From Synechococcales cyanobacterium PMM_0083 (lineage in GTDB: Bacteria; Cyanobacteriota; Cyanobacteriia; Leptolyngbyales; Leptolyngbyaceae): 39,031 bases of DNA. The notes below the pieces were generated by a model. That model made no database searches. It was not told the origin of the DNA and saw only the letters and a list, made by a program, of their open reading frames with translations. The stretch spans positions 1-39,031 of the forward strand of contig CASBQE010000337.1 in the NCBI GenBank assembly GCA_949127665.1, read 5' to 3'. A program made the translations under genes and the position numbers. Positions 9,274 to 20,060 of this stretch are shown here, one piece after another (within the stretch, counting starts at the first letter, position 1; each line of letters begins with the position of its first letter).

Positions 9274-9414
9274 TTCCTAATTCCTATCTCAACCTAATAA
9301 CTGAATACTTTTCATGCTGCTACTGCACTGACAACTCACATCTTGCTCACAATTGGCATCGTGAAGCTATTTTCGCAGGTAATATATCGCCCTAGCAGTA
9401 AAAAACAATGAGAA

Positions 9415-9798
9415 TTATTTCTTGCTAGGCGCTTTTTTCTTGCCGGCTACTGTACGACGACCACCTCGGCGAGTCCGCGCATTGGTACGGGTTCTTTGTC
9501 CGCGAACTGGCAAGCCTAGACGATGACGGCGCCCTCTGTAGGTGCCAATATCCATCAGGCGTTTTATATTCATTGCCTCTAAGCGGCGCAAGTCTCCTTC
9601 TATCTGATAGCTACCCTCAACTTCAGATCTTAAAGCTGCAACCTCTGCATCACTCAAGTCTCTAATTCGAGTGTCAGGGTTTACTCCAGTCACCTTCAAG
9701 ACTGATTGAGAGCGAGTAAGTCCGATCCCATAAATATAGGTCAAACCTATTTCTACTCGCTTGTCTCGAGGTAGGTCTACTCCGGCAATCCGTGCCAC
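9415..9798 (-). CDS. rpsM: Ribosomal protein uS13
   Basis: A 127-aa small-subunit head protein. It starts with GTG as [26 protein letters not shown], the family N-terminus. The [25 protein letters not shown] motif and a Lys-rich tail that contacts tRNA are present. It lies 83 nt after rpmJ. Confidence 0.98.
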   Translation of the reverse strand: MARIAGVDLPRDKRVEIGLTYIYGIGLTRSQSVLKVTGVNPDTRIRDLSDAEVAALRSEVEGSYQIEGDLRRLEAMNIKRLMDIGTYRGRRHRLGLPVRGQRTRTNARTRRGGRRTVAGKKKAPSKK

Positions 9799-9881
9799 GC
9801 TATTCTCCCCTACTGCTTAAACTAACGCTAACTGAACTTGAAACTCTCTACACCATAAAAATAGAACCCGACAACAAAACA

Positions 9882-9995
9882 CTAACCCTGACGTTGTTTG
9901 TGCTTTGGGTTAGGACAGATAACCATAACTCGCCCTTTCCGACGAATCACACGACATTTTTCACAGATTTTACGAACTGATGCTCGAACTTTCAT
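9882..9995 (-). CDS. rpmJ: Ribosomal protein bL36
   Basis: A short 37-aa gene found by reading the minus strand between rpsM and infA. It starts [20 protein letters not shown] and ends [10 protein letters not shown]. The zinc ligands of the Cys/His form are all present: the Cys pair CEKC, a later Cys in VICPNPKH and the His. A GAAGAGAG stretch precedes the ATG. Length and position match the usual infA-rpmJ-rpsM order. Confidence 0.97.
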   Translation of the reverse strand: MKVRASVRKICEKCRVIRRKGRVMVICPNPKHKQRQG

Positions 9996-10093
9996 CTCTC
10001 TTCGCAGCTCTACAAACTCAATATTTTAGCAAGATAGTATTATAGTTGTCAACTGTACTTGGATGTTTTAAATGATAAATCTGCAACATAAAG

Positions 10094-10321
10094 TTATTTC
10101 TTATTGCGCAAACGATAAGTAATTCGACCTTTGGTCAAATCGTATGGGGTCAATTCAACTTTTACGCGATCGCCCGGTAAGATCTTGATGTAGTTCCGCC
10201 GAATTTTTCCTGAAATATGAGCCAGCACATTAAATCCATTATCTAAATCAACACGAAACATTGCGTTTGGAAGTGATTCCGTTACCGTGCCTTCCATTTC
10301 AATTAAATCTTGCTTCGACAA
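10094..10321 (-). CDS. infA: Translation initiation factor IF-1 (TTG start)
   Basis: IF-1 occupies the A site of the 30S subunit during initiation. The 75-aa protein is a single OB fold (S1-like) with the conserved core [30 protein letters not shown]. The first codon is TTG; no ATG or GTG gives the family N-terminus [10 protein letters not shown]. An AGGAG ends seven bases before the TTG, which strongly supports this rare start. A 169-nt gap separates it from adk, so it may also have its own promoter. Confidence 0.96.
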   Translation of the reverse strand: MSKQDLIEMEGTVTESLPNAMFRVDLDNGFNVLAHISGKIRRNYIKILPGDRVKVELTPYDLTKGRITYRLRNKK

Positions 10322-10490
10322 TTCAACTCTCCTGCTTTACTAAGATAATGACTATCTAAAATCTAAATGAGCCACTTCATCTGAGTCTAGACTATTTAAC
10401 AAAAACTCTTCTTAAAAAAAGAACGAAACAGTCTGCTGAAACCCACGCATGGCAGAACGCTTAAAAAGTTCTTGTTCTTAAGATTAACCT

Positions 10491-11045
10491 TTACCTTTGG
10501 ATAAGCTTCTTGAGATCATCTGTGACACCGTCCATAAGTTGATCACCATTGACAATGGCGAGTTTCTTCCGCTTTGAATAGAAATCAATTAAAGGGGAAG
10601 TTTGCTCTCGATAAACCTTTAATCGATTGCGAATCACTTCCTCCGTATCATCAGTTCTTCCCCTTTCAAGCATCCGCTGAACTAAAATGTCATCAGGCAC
10701 ATCAAGGTTCACAACATAATCGCAGGGTTGATCAATTTCATTCAAAAGAGAATCCAAGAATTCCGCTTGAGCTACATTACGTGGAAAACCATCTAGAATC
10801 CAACCCTCTTGTGCGTCATGATTCTTTAATCGCTCTTGAATCAGGGCAACTACAAGCTGATCGGGCACTAGATCGCCTCTATCCATGTATAACTTTGCTT
10901 GAAGACCTAAAGAGGCTTGATTTGTGACAGCGGTACGAAGAATATCGCCTGTAGATACATGAGGAATACTACAAAGGTTTGCTATTAGCTTTGCTTGAGT
11001 CCCTTTGCCTGCTCCAGGGGCACCCAAAAAGATTAGTCGAGTCAC
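10491..11045 (-). CDS. adk: Adenylate kinase, short form
   Basis: It interconverts ATP+AMP and 2 ADP. The 184-aa protein has the P-loop GAPGAGKGT (residues 8-16), the AMP-binding region STGDILR and DGFPRN. Between ERGR and DDTEEVIRNRL the ~30-40-residue LID insert of long-form enzymes is absent, so this is a short-type kinase. It starts with GTG overlapping the secY stop by one base (TAGTG), suggesting coupled translation. The secY-adk order is conserved in bacteria. Confidence 0.96.
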   Translation of the reverse strand: MTRLIFLGAPGAGKGTQAKLIANLCSIPHVSTGDILRTAVTNQASLGLQAKLYMDRGDLVPDQLVVALIQERLKNHDAQEGWILDGFPRNVAQAEFLDSLLNEIDQPCDYVVNLDVPDDILVQRMLERGRTDDTEEVIRNRLKVYREQTSPLIDFYSKRKKLAIVNGDQLMDGVTDDLKKLIQR

Positions 11046-12439
11046 TATTGATTCACCATTCCTTCATAACGCTGGGAAATTATGTAAGTTTGAATTTGCT
11101 TTGCGGTGTCAATTGCTACGCCGACTACAATCAAGAGTGATGTTGCTCCAAATCCTTGGAAAGTAGTTACTCGAGTGGCACTTTCAACGGCTGTTGGAAC
11201 GATCGCAACTAAACCTAAAAAGATTGCGCCAAGGAATGTAAGTCGATTTAGCACACGTTCGATGTAGTCACTAGTCGCTTTTCCTGGGCGAACACCGGGA
11301 ATACTAGCTCCCATTTTTTTAAGGTTCTGAGACAAGTCAACAGGATTGATCGTTAATGATGTCCAGAAATAACTAAAAAAGACGATGAGAAGAAGATAAA
11401 AAATTACATATATCCAAGGGGCTTGTCCATTTGGACTTAAATAATTAGCAACCTGACCTAAAAGAGGATTTTTGGTGAATTCAGCTAAGTAAATTGGCAA
11501 GAAAAGAATGGCAGAAGCAAAAATGATAGGCATTACACCGCTGGAGTTTAATCGAAGCGGTAAATAGCTACTTCTCTCAAGATAAGTTTTGCGACCCACT
11601 TGACGACGTGCAGAAATGATAGGGATACGTCGAGTTCCTTCTTGAACAAACACAATACCTACGATCATGACTAGAAAAACAATAAAGAGCATGATTACAC
11701 CCCCTACTAAGCCGCGATCGCCTGTCTGCGCCAATTCCAAAGTTTGCCCCAACGAGCGAGGCAATCCAGAAACGATACTTATAACAATTAATAAAGAAGC
11801 TCCATTCCCAATCCCGCGCTCAGTAATTAACTCGCCAATCCACATAACCAGCATTGAACCTGCGGTCAAAGCCAACGCAGTAGAGGCAATAAATGGAATT
11901 AGAGTTATGGGACTAACGGGCACACCAGCTTGAGTCGAAAATGAAAACCCAGTGGGTGTCCTCTGAGAAAGAATTAGATCTCCACCTATTCTTGCAGCAC
12001 CACTGTTGATCACCCACCAAGCGAGTCCTATGCTCTGGATAATTGCCCAACCAAGCGCTACATATCGGGTAATTTGCGAAATCTTGCGTCGCCCAGCCTC
12101 ACCCTCATTTTTTTGAAGATTTTCTAGTTGGGGAACAGCAGTCGTTAAAAGCTGCAAAATGATAGACGCATTAATATAGGGCAGAATGCCGAGCGCAAAA
12201 ATTCCAAGTGCAGACAGCCCACCTCCTGAAAAAATATCCAAGAAGCTTACAACAGGATTGTTTTGAACGCTTTGTGCAAATGCACTGCGATCTATATCAG
12301 GAATAGGTAGAAAAATACCAAGTCGTACCAGAATTAACATCCCGATAGTCAGCAGGACACGCCCTCGCAATCCAGCCGCCTGAGCCATCTGAGAAAAAGT
12401 CTCTTGCGCACTTGGTGCTTTGTCTCTGTTAACAACCAT
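11045..12439 (-). CDS. secY: Preprotein translocase subunit SecY
   Basis: The channel-forming subunit of the Sec translocon in the plasma and thylakoid membranes, 464 aa. About ten hydrophobic segments are visible. Family motifs include FLDIFSGGGLSALGIFALGILPYINASIILQLL and the cytoplasmic loop GIGNGASLLI. The open frame runs on to 12520, but the ATG at 12439 has AGGAG eight bases upstream and gives the usual MVVNRDKAPSAQETF start. It lies between rplO and adk. Confidence 0.97.
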   Translation of the reverse strand: MVVNRDKAPSAQETFSQMAQAAGLRGRVLLTIGMLILVRLGIFLPIPDIDRSAFAQSVQNNPVVSFLDIFSGGGLSALGIFALGILPYINASIILQLLTTAVPQLENLQKNEGEAGRRKISQITRYVALGWAIIQSIGLAWWVINSGAARIGGDLILSQRTPTGFSFSTQAGVPVSPITLIPFIASTALALTAGSMLVMWIGELITERGIGNGASLLIVISIVSGLPRSLGQTLELAQTGDRGLVGGVIMLFIVFLVMIVGIVFVQEGTRRIPIISARRQVGRKTYLERSSYLPLRLNSSGVMPIIFASAILFLPIYLAEFTKNPLLGQVANYLSPNGQAPWIYVIFYLLLIVFFSYFWTSLTINPVDLSQNLKKMGASIPGVRPGKATSDYIERVLNRLTFLGAIFLGLVAIVPTAVESATRVTTFQGFGATSLLIVVGVAIDTAKQIQTYIISQRYEGMVNQ

Positions 12440-12540
12440 GGGGAAATCTCCTACTCCTAATACACACTTTACATAGCAGGTGTGCGACTGCAATTTCAAT
12501 AAAAATCTAGCCAGAAGCACATTAAAAAACTCAAGGTGAG

Positions 12541-12993
12541 CTACTCATCACCCAAAATTTCACAAGTTCCCTTTGCCGCCTCAATTTTAGCGCGGGCGGA
12601 CTTCGTAAAGGCAGCAGCTTTGACAGTCAAAGCGACAGTTAGCTCTCCATCACCCAAAATCTTCAGAGAACCATCGTTGGCAGTCAAAATACCAGATTTA
12701 ATTAAAGACTCCAGAGTCACTTCAGAATTTGCTGCAAGCGATGATAACGCCCCAACATTAATAATAGTAAAGTTTTTGGGATTTACTAGAGTAAAGTACT
12801 TCAGCTTTGGTACGCGGCGATATAGAGGAGTTTGTCCACCTTCAAAACCAGGACGAGTTGGACGACCCGAACGAGATTTTTGACCCCGCATACCAAAACC
12901 GCAACTTGCACCTTGTCCAGCCGCAATCCCCCGACCAACACGACGACGACGGCGTTTGGAGCCTATTTGGGGTGCTATATCGTTAAGTCTCAT
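12541..12993 (-). CDS. rplO: Ribosomal protein uL15
   Basis: A 150-aa large-subunit protein starting [22 protein letters not shown], with the Gly/Arg-rich N-terminal arm ([24 protein letters not shown]-type) that threads into 23S rRNA. An upstream ATG at 13008 is in frame, but the family N-terminus begins at 12993. It follows rpsE directly; rpmD (L30), which lies between them in many bacteria, is absent, as usual in cyanobacteria. Confidence 0.97.
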   Translation of the reverse strand: MRLNDIAPQIGSKRRRRRVGRGIAAGQGASCGFGMRGQKSRSGRPTRPGFEGGQTPLYRRVPKLKYFTLVNPKNFTIINVGALSSLAANSEVTLESLIKSGILTANDGSLKILGDGELTVALTVKAAAFTKSARAKIEAAKGTCEILGDE

Positions 12994-13076
12994 GGCTAAT
13001 ACTCTCATTCACGATCAGGTCATCAAACATTCACTATCACAAATCAGGTGGAAGCTAAAAAATAACTAAATCTGAC

Positions 13077-13598
13077 TTAAGCATATAAGTTCTCAATCGA
13101 AACACCCCGTTCTTCCGCCACTTCGGCAAAGGTTCTCAAGGTGCCAAGCGCATTAACAGCAGCTCTTGCATTGTTAAGAGGATTATCAGAACCAAGCTGC
13201 TTAGCCAAGATGTTTTTAACACCTGCCATCTCAAGAACAGTCCTAACCGCACCTCCGGCAATGACTCCAGTCCCAGGTGCAGCAGGACGCATCATTACTT
13301 TTGCGCCACCGCCCTGACCTGTCGTCGGGTGAGGGATGGAGTTATTTTTAGTTAAAGGAACTTCAACAAGGTGCTTTTTACCATCTGCGACACCTTTTTT
13401 AACGGCTCCAATCACATCTGCCGCTTTACCAACTCCAACACCGACTTGCCCTCGTTCGTTGCCAATAACAACGATCGCCCGAAAGCTAAGTTTCTTACCG
13501 CCTTTGACAACCTTAGTGACACGACGAATTTGAACAACTCGCTCCTGCCAATCGGTTTCCTTTTCGCGGCTTTTCGTATTCTTACGACCCTTCGCCAT
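13077..13598 (-). CDS. rpsE: Ribosomal protein uS5
   Basis: A 173-aa small-subunit protein important for decoding accuracy. The S5 double-stranded-RNA-binding region ([25 protein letters not shown]-type) and the C-terminal domain ([25 protein letters not shown]) are complete. The gap to rplR is only 12 nt. Confidence 0.98.
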   Translation of the reverse strand: MAKGRKNTKSREKETDWQERVVQIRRVTKVVKGGKKLSFRAIVVIGNERGQVGVGVGKAADVIGAVKKGVADGKKHLVEVPLTKNNSIPHPTTGQGGGAKVMMRPAAPGTGVIAGGAVRTVLEMAGVKNILAKQLGSDNPLNNARAAVNALGTLRTFAEVAEERGVSIENLYA

Positions 13599-13610
13599 AA
13601 TTATTGTTCC

Positions 13611-13973
13611 TTAAAATTCTAGTCCAGCTTCACGTGCAGCATCAGCCAAGGCTTTGACACGACCATGATAAAGATTACCACCTCGGTCAAACACGACGCG
13701 CCTAATCCCTTTCTCTATAGAGCGCTCAGCTATGAGTTTTCCGACCTGAGCAGAAGCATTACAGGTTGCTCCCGTATTCAAATCTTCCTTGAGATCTGAT
13801 TCTACTGTTGAAGCCGACGCTAACGTGTGATGTTGGGTATCGTCGATTAACTGTGCATAAATGTGCTGATTGGAGCGGAAAACAGCTAGGCGAGGGCGCT
13901 CTGATGTTCCCAAAACCTTGCGGCGTACACGATAATGACGACGACGAGTTGATTCTCTACGACTTGTTTTCAT
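13611..13973 (-). CDS. rplR: Ribosomal protein uL18
   Basis: A 120-aa 5S-rRNA-binding protein. Typical elements are [31 protein letters not shown] and the C-terminal [24 protein letters not shown]. It starts 2 nt after the rplF stop, so coupling is likely. Confidence 0.98.
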   Translation of the reverse strand: MKTSRRESTRRRHYRVRRKVLGTSERPRLAVFRSNQHIYAQLIDDTQHHTLASASTVESDLKEDLNTGATCNASAQVGKLIAERSIEKGIRRVVFDRGGNLYHGRVKALADAAREAGLEF

Positions 13974-13975
13974 AA

Positions 13976-14515
13976 CTACTTTTTACCTGCCTTACCCGCT
14001 TTACGCTTAACGACTTCGCCAGCATAACGAATCCCCTTGCCTTTGTAAGGCTCCGGGGGACGAACCGCTCGAATCCGTGCCGCTGTGTTACCGACAATCT
14101 CTTTGTCGATGCCGCTTACTAAGACGTTTGTGTTGCCTTCTACAGCAAACTGAATACCATCAGGTGGCTCTATTTGAACTGGATGACTGTAGCCCATGTT
14201 GAGAGTCAGGTTTTGACCTTGAACTTGTGCTCTATAGCCGACACCAATAATCTCCAATCGACGCTGAAATCCTTGTGATACGCCTTCAACCATATTTGCG
14301 ATCAAAGTTCGACTGAGACCATGGCGTTGACGGGCAGCGCGTGACTCATCGCGCTGTTTGACAAGAACAGTCTCCCCCTCGTGTGAGATTTCAACCTCAG
14401 CAGGCAAGGTTCGAGACAGATTGCCTTTAGGCCCCTTAACCGTAACAGATTGACCGTCAATGGCGACAGTCACTTTATCAGGAATACTGATTGGACGCTT
14501 ACCTATACGTGACAT
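13976..14515 (-). CDS. rplF: Ribosomal protein uL6
   Basis: A 179-aa protein of two repeated alpha/beta domains, near the factor-binding site of the 50S subunit. It starts [15 protein letters not shown] and ends with the conserved [16 protein letters not shown] and a Lys-rich tail. It lies between rpsH and rplR. Confidence 0.98.
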   Translation of the reverse strand: MSRIGKRPISIPDKVTVAIDGQSVTVKGPKGNLSRTLPAEVEISHEGETVLVKQRDESRAARQRHGLSRTLIANMVEGVSQGFQRRLEIIGVGYRAQVQGQNLTLNMGYSHPVQIEPPDGIQFAVEGNTNVLVSGIDKEIVGNTAARIRAVRPPEPYKGKGIRYAGEVVKRKAGKAGKK

Positions 14516-14577
14516 AGCTGCCTACTCCTAATACTGCGATCGCTGGAACGATCTGACGATGTTTATCCTCAACGTAA

Positions 14578-14979
14578 CTACCACACGTAGCAAAGAACTT
14601 CGCCACCTAAGCCCTGGTGACGAGCCTCACGGTCAGTCATGATGCCACTTGAGGTAGAGATGATGGCAATACCAATGCCACCCAATACGCGAGGCAAATC
14701 ATTTCGGTTTGAATAAACTCGAAAGCCTGGTTTGCTAATCCGCTTCAAAGAGTTGATGATGGGTCGTCTAGCCTTACCCTTGTACTTCAAAGAAATAACC
14801 AAGTTCTTCTTAATACCTTCGCCTGCTTCTTCATATTCAACAATGAAACCCTCATCCTTAAGGACTTTGGCAATATTGCGAGTCATTTTTGTGGATGGGA
14901 CTTCAGTGGTTTGGTGTCGCGCGAGATTCGCATTACGAATCCGCGTCAACATATCTGAGATCGTATCGTTTACCGCCAT
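14578..14979 (-). CDS. rpsH: Ribosomal protein uS8
   Basis: A 133-aa 16S-rRNA-binding protein. It starts [20 protein letters not shown] and ends with the [26 protein letters not shown]-type signature. It lies directly after rplE; rpsN (S14), found between them in many bacteria, is absent here, as usual in cyanobacteria. Confidence 0.98.
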   Translation of the reverse strand: MAVNDTISDMLTRIRNANLARHQTTEVPSTKMTRNIAKVLKDEGFIVEYEEAGEGIKKNLVISLKYKGKARRPIINSLKRISKPGFRVYSNRNDLPRVLGGIGIAIISTSSGIMTDREARHQGLGGEVLCYVW

Positions 14980-15003
14980 AGTATTCCCTTTGATAAACCT
15001 GCC

Positions 15004-15549
15004 TTAGTTGTCCCGGAAGGGCATACCAAATTCTTTCAACAAGGCTCGACCCTCCTCATCAGTGTTTGCCGTTGTAATGATGGAAATATCCATCCCACGA
15101 ATTTGATCAATGCTGTCGTATTCGATTTCTGGAAAGATAAGCTGCTCACGAATTCCCAGAGTATAGTTCCCCCGTCCATCGAAGCTTTTCGGACTAATTC
15201 CTCGAAAGTCTCGAATTCGAGGCAGTGCAAGGTTTATAAATCGGTCTAAAAATGCGTACATCCGATCAGCTCGCAAGGTAACCATGATGCCAACGGGCAT
15301 TCCTTGACGAAGCTTAAAACCTGCGATCGCTTTTTTAGCTCGGGTTACAACAGGCTTTTGACCAGTAATGACCCCAATCTCAACTAGTGATGCTTCCAAT
15401 GCTTTGGCATTTTGAGCCGCTTCGCCTAACCCTCGATTTAGGGTTACCTTTACTAATTTAGGAACTTGGTGAAGGTTTGTGTAACCAAATTGCTCCGTTA
15501 ATTTTGGAACAATTTCCTCTTGATAGCGAACTTTAATTTTTTGTGGCAT
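15004..15549 (-). CDS. rplE: Ribosomal protein uL5
   Basis: A 181-aa 5S-rRNA-binding protein of the central protuberance. Diagnostic stretches are [36 protein letters not shown] and [20 protein letters not shown]. The ATG gives the common [15 protein letters not shown] start. It lies 53 nt after rplX. Confidence 0.98.
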   Translation of the reverse strand: MPQKIKVRYQEEIVPKLTEQFGYTNLHQVPKLVKVTLNRGLGEAAQNAKALEASLVEIGVITGQKPVVTRAKKAIAGFKLRQGMPVGIMVTLRADRMYAFLDRFINLALPRIRDFRGISPKSFDGRGNYTLGIREQLIFPEIEYDSIDQIRGMDISIITTANTDEEGRALLKEFGMPFRDN

Positions 15550-15602
15550 GTGAGTCAGTGTCCATAAAATCCCTGGTCTTTGTCAGGAAAGTAGATATTG
15601 AG

Positions 15603-15947
15603 CTAATCAATGGTTTCTCCAGTCTTTTTCAGCATTCGCACCTTCCGCCCGTCAGCATCAAAGCTATAACAAATTCGACTAGCAACTTTCTGCTTCTCGG
15701 AGTAGAGCATGACATTAGAACTGTGGATCGGTGCTTCATTGGTCACTATTTGTCCAGATTCGCCCTCTTGCTGAGGCTTGACATGTTTTGTCCGAAAGTT
15801 AACTCCTTTGACCAGAACTTTGCTTTCCTTTTGCAAAGTTTGCAAAATCTCTCCAATCTTTCCTTTATCTTTTCCGGAGATAACTTGAACCGTATCTCCC
15901 TTCTTCACATGCATCTTGTAGCGAGTAACCGCTTTAGTCTTCGGCAT
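15603..15947 (-). CDS. rplX: Ribosomal protein uL24
   Basis: A 114-aa large-subunit assembly initiator. The KOW motif is clear near the N-terminus ([20 protein letters not shown]). The ATG overlaps the rplN stop by one base (TAATG). The conserved core ends with [17 protein letters not shown]. Confidence 0.98.
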   Translation of the reverse strand: MPKTKAVTRYKMHVKKGDTVQVISGKDKGKIGEILQTLQKESKVLVKGVNFRTKHVKPQQEGESGQIVTNEAPIHSSNVMLYSEKQKVASRICYSFDADGRKVRMLKKTGETID

Positions 15948-16312
15948 TACAGCACCTCCGGAGCCAGAGAAACGATTTTAGTAAACTCTTTGTCACGCAA
16001 TTCACGTGCCACAGGACCAAAGACGCGAGTTCCACGGGGGTTTTTATCTTTATTTATAAGTACGGCAGCATTATCGTCGAAGCGAATACTCATTCCATTG
16101 TCACGACGTAAAGTATGCCGGGTTCGGACAATCACTGCAGTCACTACATCAGACTTTTTAACCGCCATATTGGGAATCGCATCTTTGACAACAGCGACAA
16201 CAACGTCACCGATGCCTGCATAACGGCGACGACCACCTAAGACGCGGATGCACATTAACTTACGGGCTCCACTGTTGTCTGCTACGTTGAGATAGGTTTG
16301 CGGCTGAATCAT
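15947..16312 (-). CDS. rplN: Ribosomal protein uL14
   Basis: A 121-aa subunit-interface protein starting [22 protein letters not shown]. It contains the L14 signature region with [34 protein letters not shown]. It overlaps rplX by one base and follows rpsQ by 13 nt. Confidence 0.98.
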   Translation of the reverse strand: MIQPQTYLNVADNSGARKLMCIRVLGGRRRYAGIGDVVVAVVKDAIPNMAVKKSDVVTAVIVRTRHTLRRDNGMSIRFDDNAAVLINKDKNPRGTRVFGPVARELRDKEFTKIVSLAPEVL

Positions 16313-16325
16313 GAATCACCTTCTT

Positions 16326-16577
16326 TTAAACTTGCGCAGATGTTGTTAAAACATCGATCACTTGCCACCGTTTGGTGCGGCTCAAGGGACGAGTTTCTTG
16401 AATGCGGACGCGATCGCCAGTTTTGCATTGATTTACTTCATCATGAACCTTGTAGCGCTTGGTACGAGCAACGATTTTGCCGTATTTTGGATGTGCAGAA
16501 CGACTCTCAACTGCTACCACTACTGTCTTATCCATTTTGTCGCTAACGACTAAACCAACTCTTTCTTTTACTGCCAT
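16326..16577 (-). CDS. rpsQ: Ribosomal protein uS17
   Basis: An 83-aa primary 16S-rRNA-binding protein with an OB fold. The signature [34 protein letters not shown]-type region is complete, as is [18 protein letters not shown]. It lies between rpmC and rplN. Confidence 0.97.
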   Translation of the reverse strand: MAVKERVGLVVSDKMDKTVVVAVESRSAHPKYGKIVARTKRYKVHDEVNQCKTGDRVRIQETRPLSRTKRWQVIDVLTTSAQV

Positions 16578-16634
16578 CTCATGTACCCTCTCGGAGGCTA
16601 TAAAACTACTTGTAAACTGGATTCTGTCTATTAC

Positions 16635-16847
16635 TTAAGATGATGACTTTTGTAATTGACGTTCTCGTTCGACAGTCATCAATTGAGCCAGCCGATGACG
16701 AGTGTGTTTGAATTGATGAGACTTTTCTAGTCTGCGAGTGCCTTTCTGAAAACGGAGATCAAACAATAGCCTTTTCGTGGCTACAATCTGTTCGTCAAGT
16801 TCTTCTTCGCTCAGGTTCCGAACTTCACTGACTTTAGGTAGTGACAT
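16635..16847 (-). CDS. rpmC: Ribosomal protein uL29
   Basis: A 70-aa two-helix protein at the peptide exit tunnel (the trigger factor and SRP docking area). It has the family pattern [25 protein letters not shown] followed by [17 protein letters not shown]. Its ATG lies 2 nt after the rplP stop. Confidence 0.97.
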   Translation of the reverse strand: MSLPKVSEVRNLSEEELDEQIVATKRLLFDLRFQKGTRRLEKSHQFKHTRHRLAQLMTVERERQLQKSSS

Positions 16848-16849
16848 TG

Positions 16850-17269
16850 TTATGACTCCTCCGTTTCACGAGTAATAAACTTTGTCTTAATCGGCAGCTT
16901 ATATTGGGCTAATCGCATCGCTTCACGCGCAATTGCTTCGGACACTCCGGCAATTTCAAATAAAATTCGACCGGGCTTTACAACAGCAACCCAATATTCA
17001 GGAGCGCCTTTACCAGAACCCATGCGGGTTTCTGCCGGACGCATCGTAACGGGTTTATCTGGGAAAATACGAATCCAAATTTTGCCGCCCCGACGAATAT
17101 AGCGAGTCATTGCACGACGACTCGCCTCAATTTGGCGAGAGGTAATCCAAGTTGGTTCTAAGGCTTGCAAACCAAACTCGCCAAAGTTTAGACTGCTCCC
17201 ACGCGTCGCAAGACCTTTCATGCGTCCACGCTGCTGTTTACGAAATTTTGTTCTTCTTGGGCTTAACAT
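16850..17269 (-). CDS. rplP: Ribosomal protein uL16
   Basis: A 139-aa protein near the A site of the 50S subunit. It starts [19 protein letters not shown] and contains [33 protein letters not shown]-type core motifs. It lies 75 nt after rpsC and is nearly joined to rpmC. Confidence 0.98.
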   Translation of the reverse strand: MLSPRRTKFRKQQRGRMKGLATRGSSLNFGEFGLQALEPTWITSRQIEASRRAMTRYIRRGGKIWIRIFPDKPVTMRPAETRMGSGKGAPEYWVAVVKPGRILFEIAGVSEAIAREAMRLAQYKLPIKTKFITRETEES

Positions 17270-17344
17270 AGCTCACTACCTTAGGGAATCAAAAGTTAAA
17301 GATTAGACAATAGTAGAGATAAATCATCTCTCGTCTTCTAAGCT

Positions 17345-18094
17345 TCATCCTTCATTCGATCGATCTTCAAATTGTTGACGACGATGCTGTTGACGACGCT
17401 TGGGCTGGTTATTGGTAGGGACAGGTGCCTCCTCTTGCCCAGGAATAATTTCACCTTTGAATACCCAAACCTTGATACCAAGCGTTCCGTAAACTGTGCT
17501 AGCAGTGCAGTAGGCGTAATCAATGTCTGCACGGAGAGTATGTAATGGAACGCGTCCCTCCCTGGTCCATTCGGGGCGGGCAATTTCAGCCCCATTTAAA
17601 CGACCGCTGACCTGAATCTTGATGCCCTCAATTCCAGCTTTTTGAGCACGTTGGATTGTTTGACGCACTACGCGACGGAAAGAGACGCGACGCTCCAATT
17701 GCTGAGCAATATATTCACCAATCAACATAGCGTCTGCATCAACTCGCGTTACTTCAACCACATTGATGCGAATTTGACGATCGCCGCCCCCCAGCACTTT
17801 TTGCAATCCGCCTCGCAGTTCTTCAATTCCTTGCCCTCCCCGACCGACCACGACACCGGGACGAGCCGTATGAACTTCTAAATCGATCTGATCTGCTTTT
17901 CTTTCAATCCGAATTTGAGAAATTCCAGGACTCTCTAGCCCCTTGAGCTTCAAAGGATTCTTTTGGAAAAAATGTCTAATTGTATAATCTTCCTGAAGTA
18001 GCTCAGGATAGCGATTAGCATCAGCAAACCAACGAGAGCGATGCTCTTGGGTAATGCCTAAACGTAAGCCAGTTGGATGAATCTTTTGTCCCAC
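17345..18094 (-). CDS. rpsC: Ribosomal protein uS3
   Basis: A 249-aa protein at the mRNA entry channel. The N-terminus [22 protein letters not shown] is standard and starts at GTG, with AGGA about eight bases upstream. A KH RNA-binding domain ([13 protein letters not shown], residues ~80-95) is followed by the S3 C-terminal domain. The C-terminal tail is longer than in E. coli and rich in Gln and Arg. It lies between rplV and rplP. Confidence 0.98.
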   Translation of the reverse strand: MGQKIHPTGLRLGITQEHRSRWFADANRYPELLQEDYTIRHFFQKNPLKLKGLESPGISQIRIERKADQIDLEVHTARPGVVVGRGGQGIEELRGGLQKVLGGGDRQIRINVVEVTRVDADAMLIGEYIAQQLERRVSFRRVVRQTIQRAQKAGIEGIKIQVSGRLNGAEIARPEWTREGRVPLHTLRADIDYAYCTASTVYGTLGIKVWVFKGEIIPGQEEAPVPTNNQPKRRQQHRRQQFEDRSNEG

Positions 18095-18140
18095 AAAATG
18101 CTTCCTAATACAAATTCAACAATATTGATTGAAATACGAA

Positions 18141-18503
18141 TTATTCATCTCCAGCGCTCGGAGCGACGGAAATTGTAATGTGACAAGTCGGCTTGCGGAT
18201 TTGGTAAGCACGACCTTGAGCGCGAGGTCTAAACCGCTTTAATGTTGGACCTTGGTCGGCATAAGCAGTACTAACAACTAAATCTGCTCGGTCGTATCCT
18301 TGATTGTGTTCAGCATTTGCAGCAGCAGAACGCAGCAGCTTTAATACAGGTTCACAAGCACGATAAGGCATGAATTCCAAAACAATTAGCGCTTCTCGGT
18401 AGGAAAGCCCCCGAATTTGATCGAGGACACGACGAACCTTACGAGGGGACATCCGAATGTAGCGAGCGATCGCCTTTACTTCAGTTGTAGTCTCAACAGC
18501 CAT
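18141..18503 (-). CDS. rplV: Ribosomal protein uL22
   Basis: A 120-aa protein lining the nascent-peptide tunnel. It has [30 protein letters not shown]-type core and ends [22 protein letters not shown]. Two ATGs are possible. The one at 18503 is preferred because the AAGGAG upstream sits eight bases away; it would be only two bases from the ATG at 18509. Confidence 0.96.
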   Translation of the reverse strand: MAVETTTEVKAIARYIRMSPRKVRRVLDQIRGLSYREALIVLEFMPYRACEPVLKLLRSAAANAEHNQGYDRADLVVSTAYADQGPTLKRFRPRAQGRAYQIRKPTCHITISVAPSAGDE

Positions 18504-18558
18504 ACTCATTACTCCTTAACTGACCACCACTAGCCTTAAGCCAGCAGTAAAATCCCTC

Positions 18559-18837
18559 TTATCGACGTGCTTTTTTATCAGTGCCAGCGTGCCCTTTGAA
18601 GGTGCGCGTGGGTGAAAATTCCCCCAGCTTATGCCCCACCATCTGTTCGTTGACATAAACTGGCACGTGTTGCTTTCCATTGTGAACAGCAATGGTGTGT
18701 CCAATCATCTGAGGCAAGATAGTAGAAGAGCGAGACCAAGTTTTAATCACTTGCTTTTCACCCTTCGCATTTAATGCTTCAATTTTACTAAGTAGATGAT
18801 CCGCAATAAACGGACCTTTTTTCAATGAACGAGACAT
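18559..18837 (-). CDS. rpsS: Ribosomal protein uS19
   Basis: A 92-aa head protein of the small subunit. It starts [20 protein letters not shown] and contains [26 protein letters not shown], the S19 signature. The gap to rplB is 17 nt. Confidence 0.98.
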   Translation of the reverse strand: MSRSLKKGPFIADHLLSKIEALNAKGEKQVIKTWSRSSTILPQMIGHTIAVHNGKQHVPVYVNEQMVGHKLGEFSPTRTFKGHAGTDKKARR

Positions 18838-18854
18838 CCCTTAGCTCCTTATCA

Positions 18855-19718
18855 CTATGAATCCCGACCGCCACGACCGCGCTTAGAAGACTTACGGCGG
18901 CGGCGAACAATGAGAGCACTACTTAGCTTGCGTTTATTCCGAGTTTTATACCCTAAAGCTGGCTTACCCCAAGGAGTAACCGGTCCAGGGCGACCAATCG
19001 GTGCCTTTCCTTCACCACCGCCATGAGGATGATCCACAGGGTTCATGACGCTGCCGCGAACCTGAGGGCGACGACCTAAATGCCGCTTTCGACCCGCTTT
19101 TCCTAAACTTGTGTTCCGTACATCTGCATTCCCAACCTGACCAATCGTGGCATAACATTCACGACGAATCATACGAACTTCACCGGAAGGGAGCTTTAGG
19201 GTGACAAAGTTCCCGTCTTTTGCGGCGACTTGGGCACTTGCTCCAGCAGCTCGAACAACTTGTCCGCCACGCCCAGGAGTTAATTCCACATTGTGAACGG
19301 TTGTACCCAACGGGATATTGCTGAGCGGTAAAGCATTACCAATTTCGATGGGCGAGTCAGATCCAGCAATTATGGTTGTTCCAACAGCAAGACCTGCGGG
19401 ATGTAGTATGTACCGCTTCTCACCATCTTTGTAATATAACAATGCAATTCGAGCATTCCGATTGGGATCATACTCTATCGCTGCAACCTTAGCGGGGACG
19501 TTACGCTTGTCTCGTCGAAAATCAATTTGCCGATAAAGACGTTTGTGCCCACCGCCACGGTGACGACAAGTGATCACACCACGATTATTGCGACCCTTAG
19601 GACGATGGCGCGATTTTGTCAGCGACTTTTCAGGCTCGTCACGAGTAATCTCAGCAAAATCCGAGACGGTTCGTTCACGAGTACCGGGGGTGTAGGGTCG
19701 ATAAATACGAATGCCCAT
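18855..19718 (-). CDS. rplB: Ribosomal protein uL2
   Basis: A 287-aa protein required for subunit joining and peptidyl-transferase-centre assembly. The conserved [14 protein letters not shown] loop, with the His essential for peptidyl transferase function in other bacteria, is intact. The N-terminal half shows [22 protein letters not shown]. It lies between rplW and rpsS. Confidence 0.98.
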   Translation of the reverse strand: MGIRIYRPYTPGTRERTVSDFAEITRDEPEKSLTKSRHRPKGRNNRGVITCRHRGGGHKRLYRQIDFRRDKRNVPAKVAAIEYDPNRNARIALLYYKDGEKRYILHPAGLAVGTTIIAGSDSPIEIGNALPLSNIPLGTTVHNVELTPGRGGQVVRAAGASAQVAAKDGNFVTLKLPSGEVRMIRRECYATIGQVGNADVRNTSLGKAGRKRHLGRRPQVRGSVMNPVDHPHGGGEGKAPIGRPGPVTPWGKPALGYKTRNKRKLSSALIVRRRRKSSKRGRGGRDS

Positions 19719-19754
19719 AACTTAATCTCTTGAATGCCTTACCAAATAGAAAAA

Positions 19755-20060
19755 TTAAACTTCTGGGAATAGAGCGATCGAGTCCCCATCTGCCAAAGTG
19801 ACAACTGCTCGCTTGTAGATAGGACGATAGCCTAAAAACTTGCCAACTCGACGCTGCTTACGTGGAGGGTTAATCGTACTAACACCCACCACCTTGACAT
19901 CAAACAAAGACTCAATAGCAGCTTTGATTTCAGGCTTAGTGGATCTAGGAGACACTTCAAACGTGTATTGATTGTTCTCCAAAAGCAATGTTGCTTTTTC
20001 AGTAATAATTGGACGACGAACCAGATCCATTAAATTTCGAGGATTAAATTCAGTCACCAT
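19755..20060 (-). CDS. rplW: Ribosomal protein uL23
   Basis: A 101-aa exit-tunnel protein, the docking site for trigger factor and SRP. The core [22 protein letters not shown] and the C-terminal [18 protein letters not shown] are present. The frame extends to 20081, but the ATG at 20060 lies right behind an AGGAGG. It overlaps the end of rplD by 11 nt. The next codon is GTG, spaced better (6 nt) from the AGGAGG, so the true start could be one codon later. Confidence 0.95.
   Translation of the reverse strand: MVTEFNPRNLMDLVRRPIITEKATLLLENNQYTFEVSPRSTKPEIKAAIESLFDVKVVGVSTINPPRKQRRVGKFLGYRPIYKRAVVTLADGDSIALFPEV

Noticed and set aside
10491-11045. Adenylate kinase lacking the LID insert as a truncated gene
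   Set aside because: Short-type Adk is common in cyanobacteria, and all catalytic motifs are intact.
12440-12520. N-terminal extension of secY to 12520
   Set aside because: The family start and a well-placed AGGAG support the ATG at 12439.
12994-13076. Missing rpmD between rpsE and rplO (and missing rpsN, rpsJ) as a gene loss
   Set aside because: This is the normal gene content of cyanobacterial ribosomal clusters.
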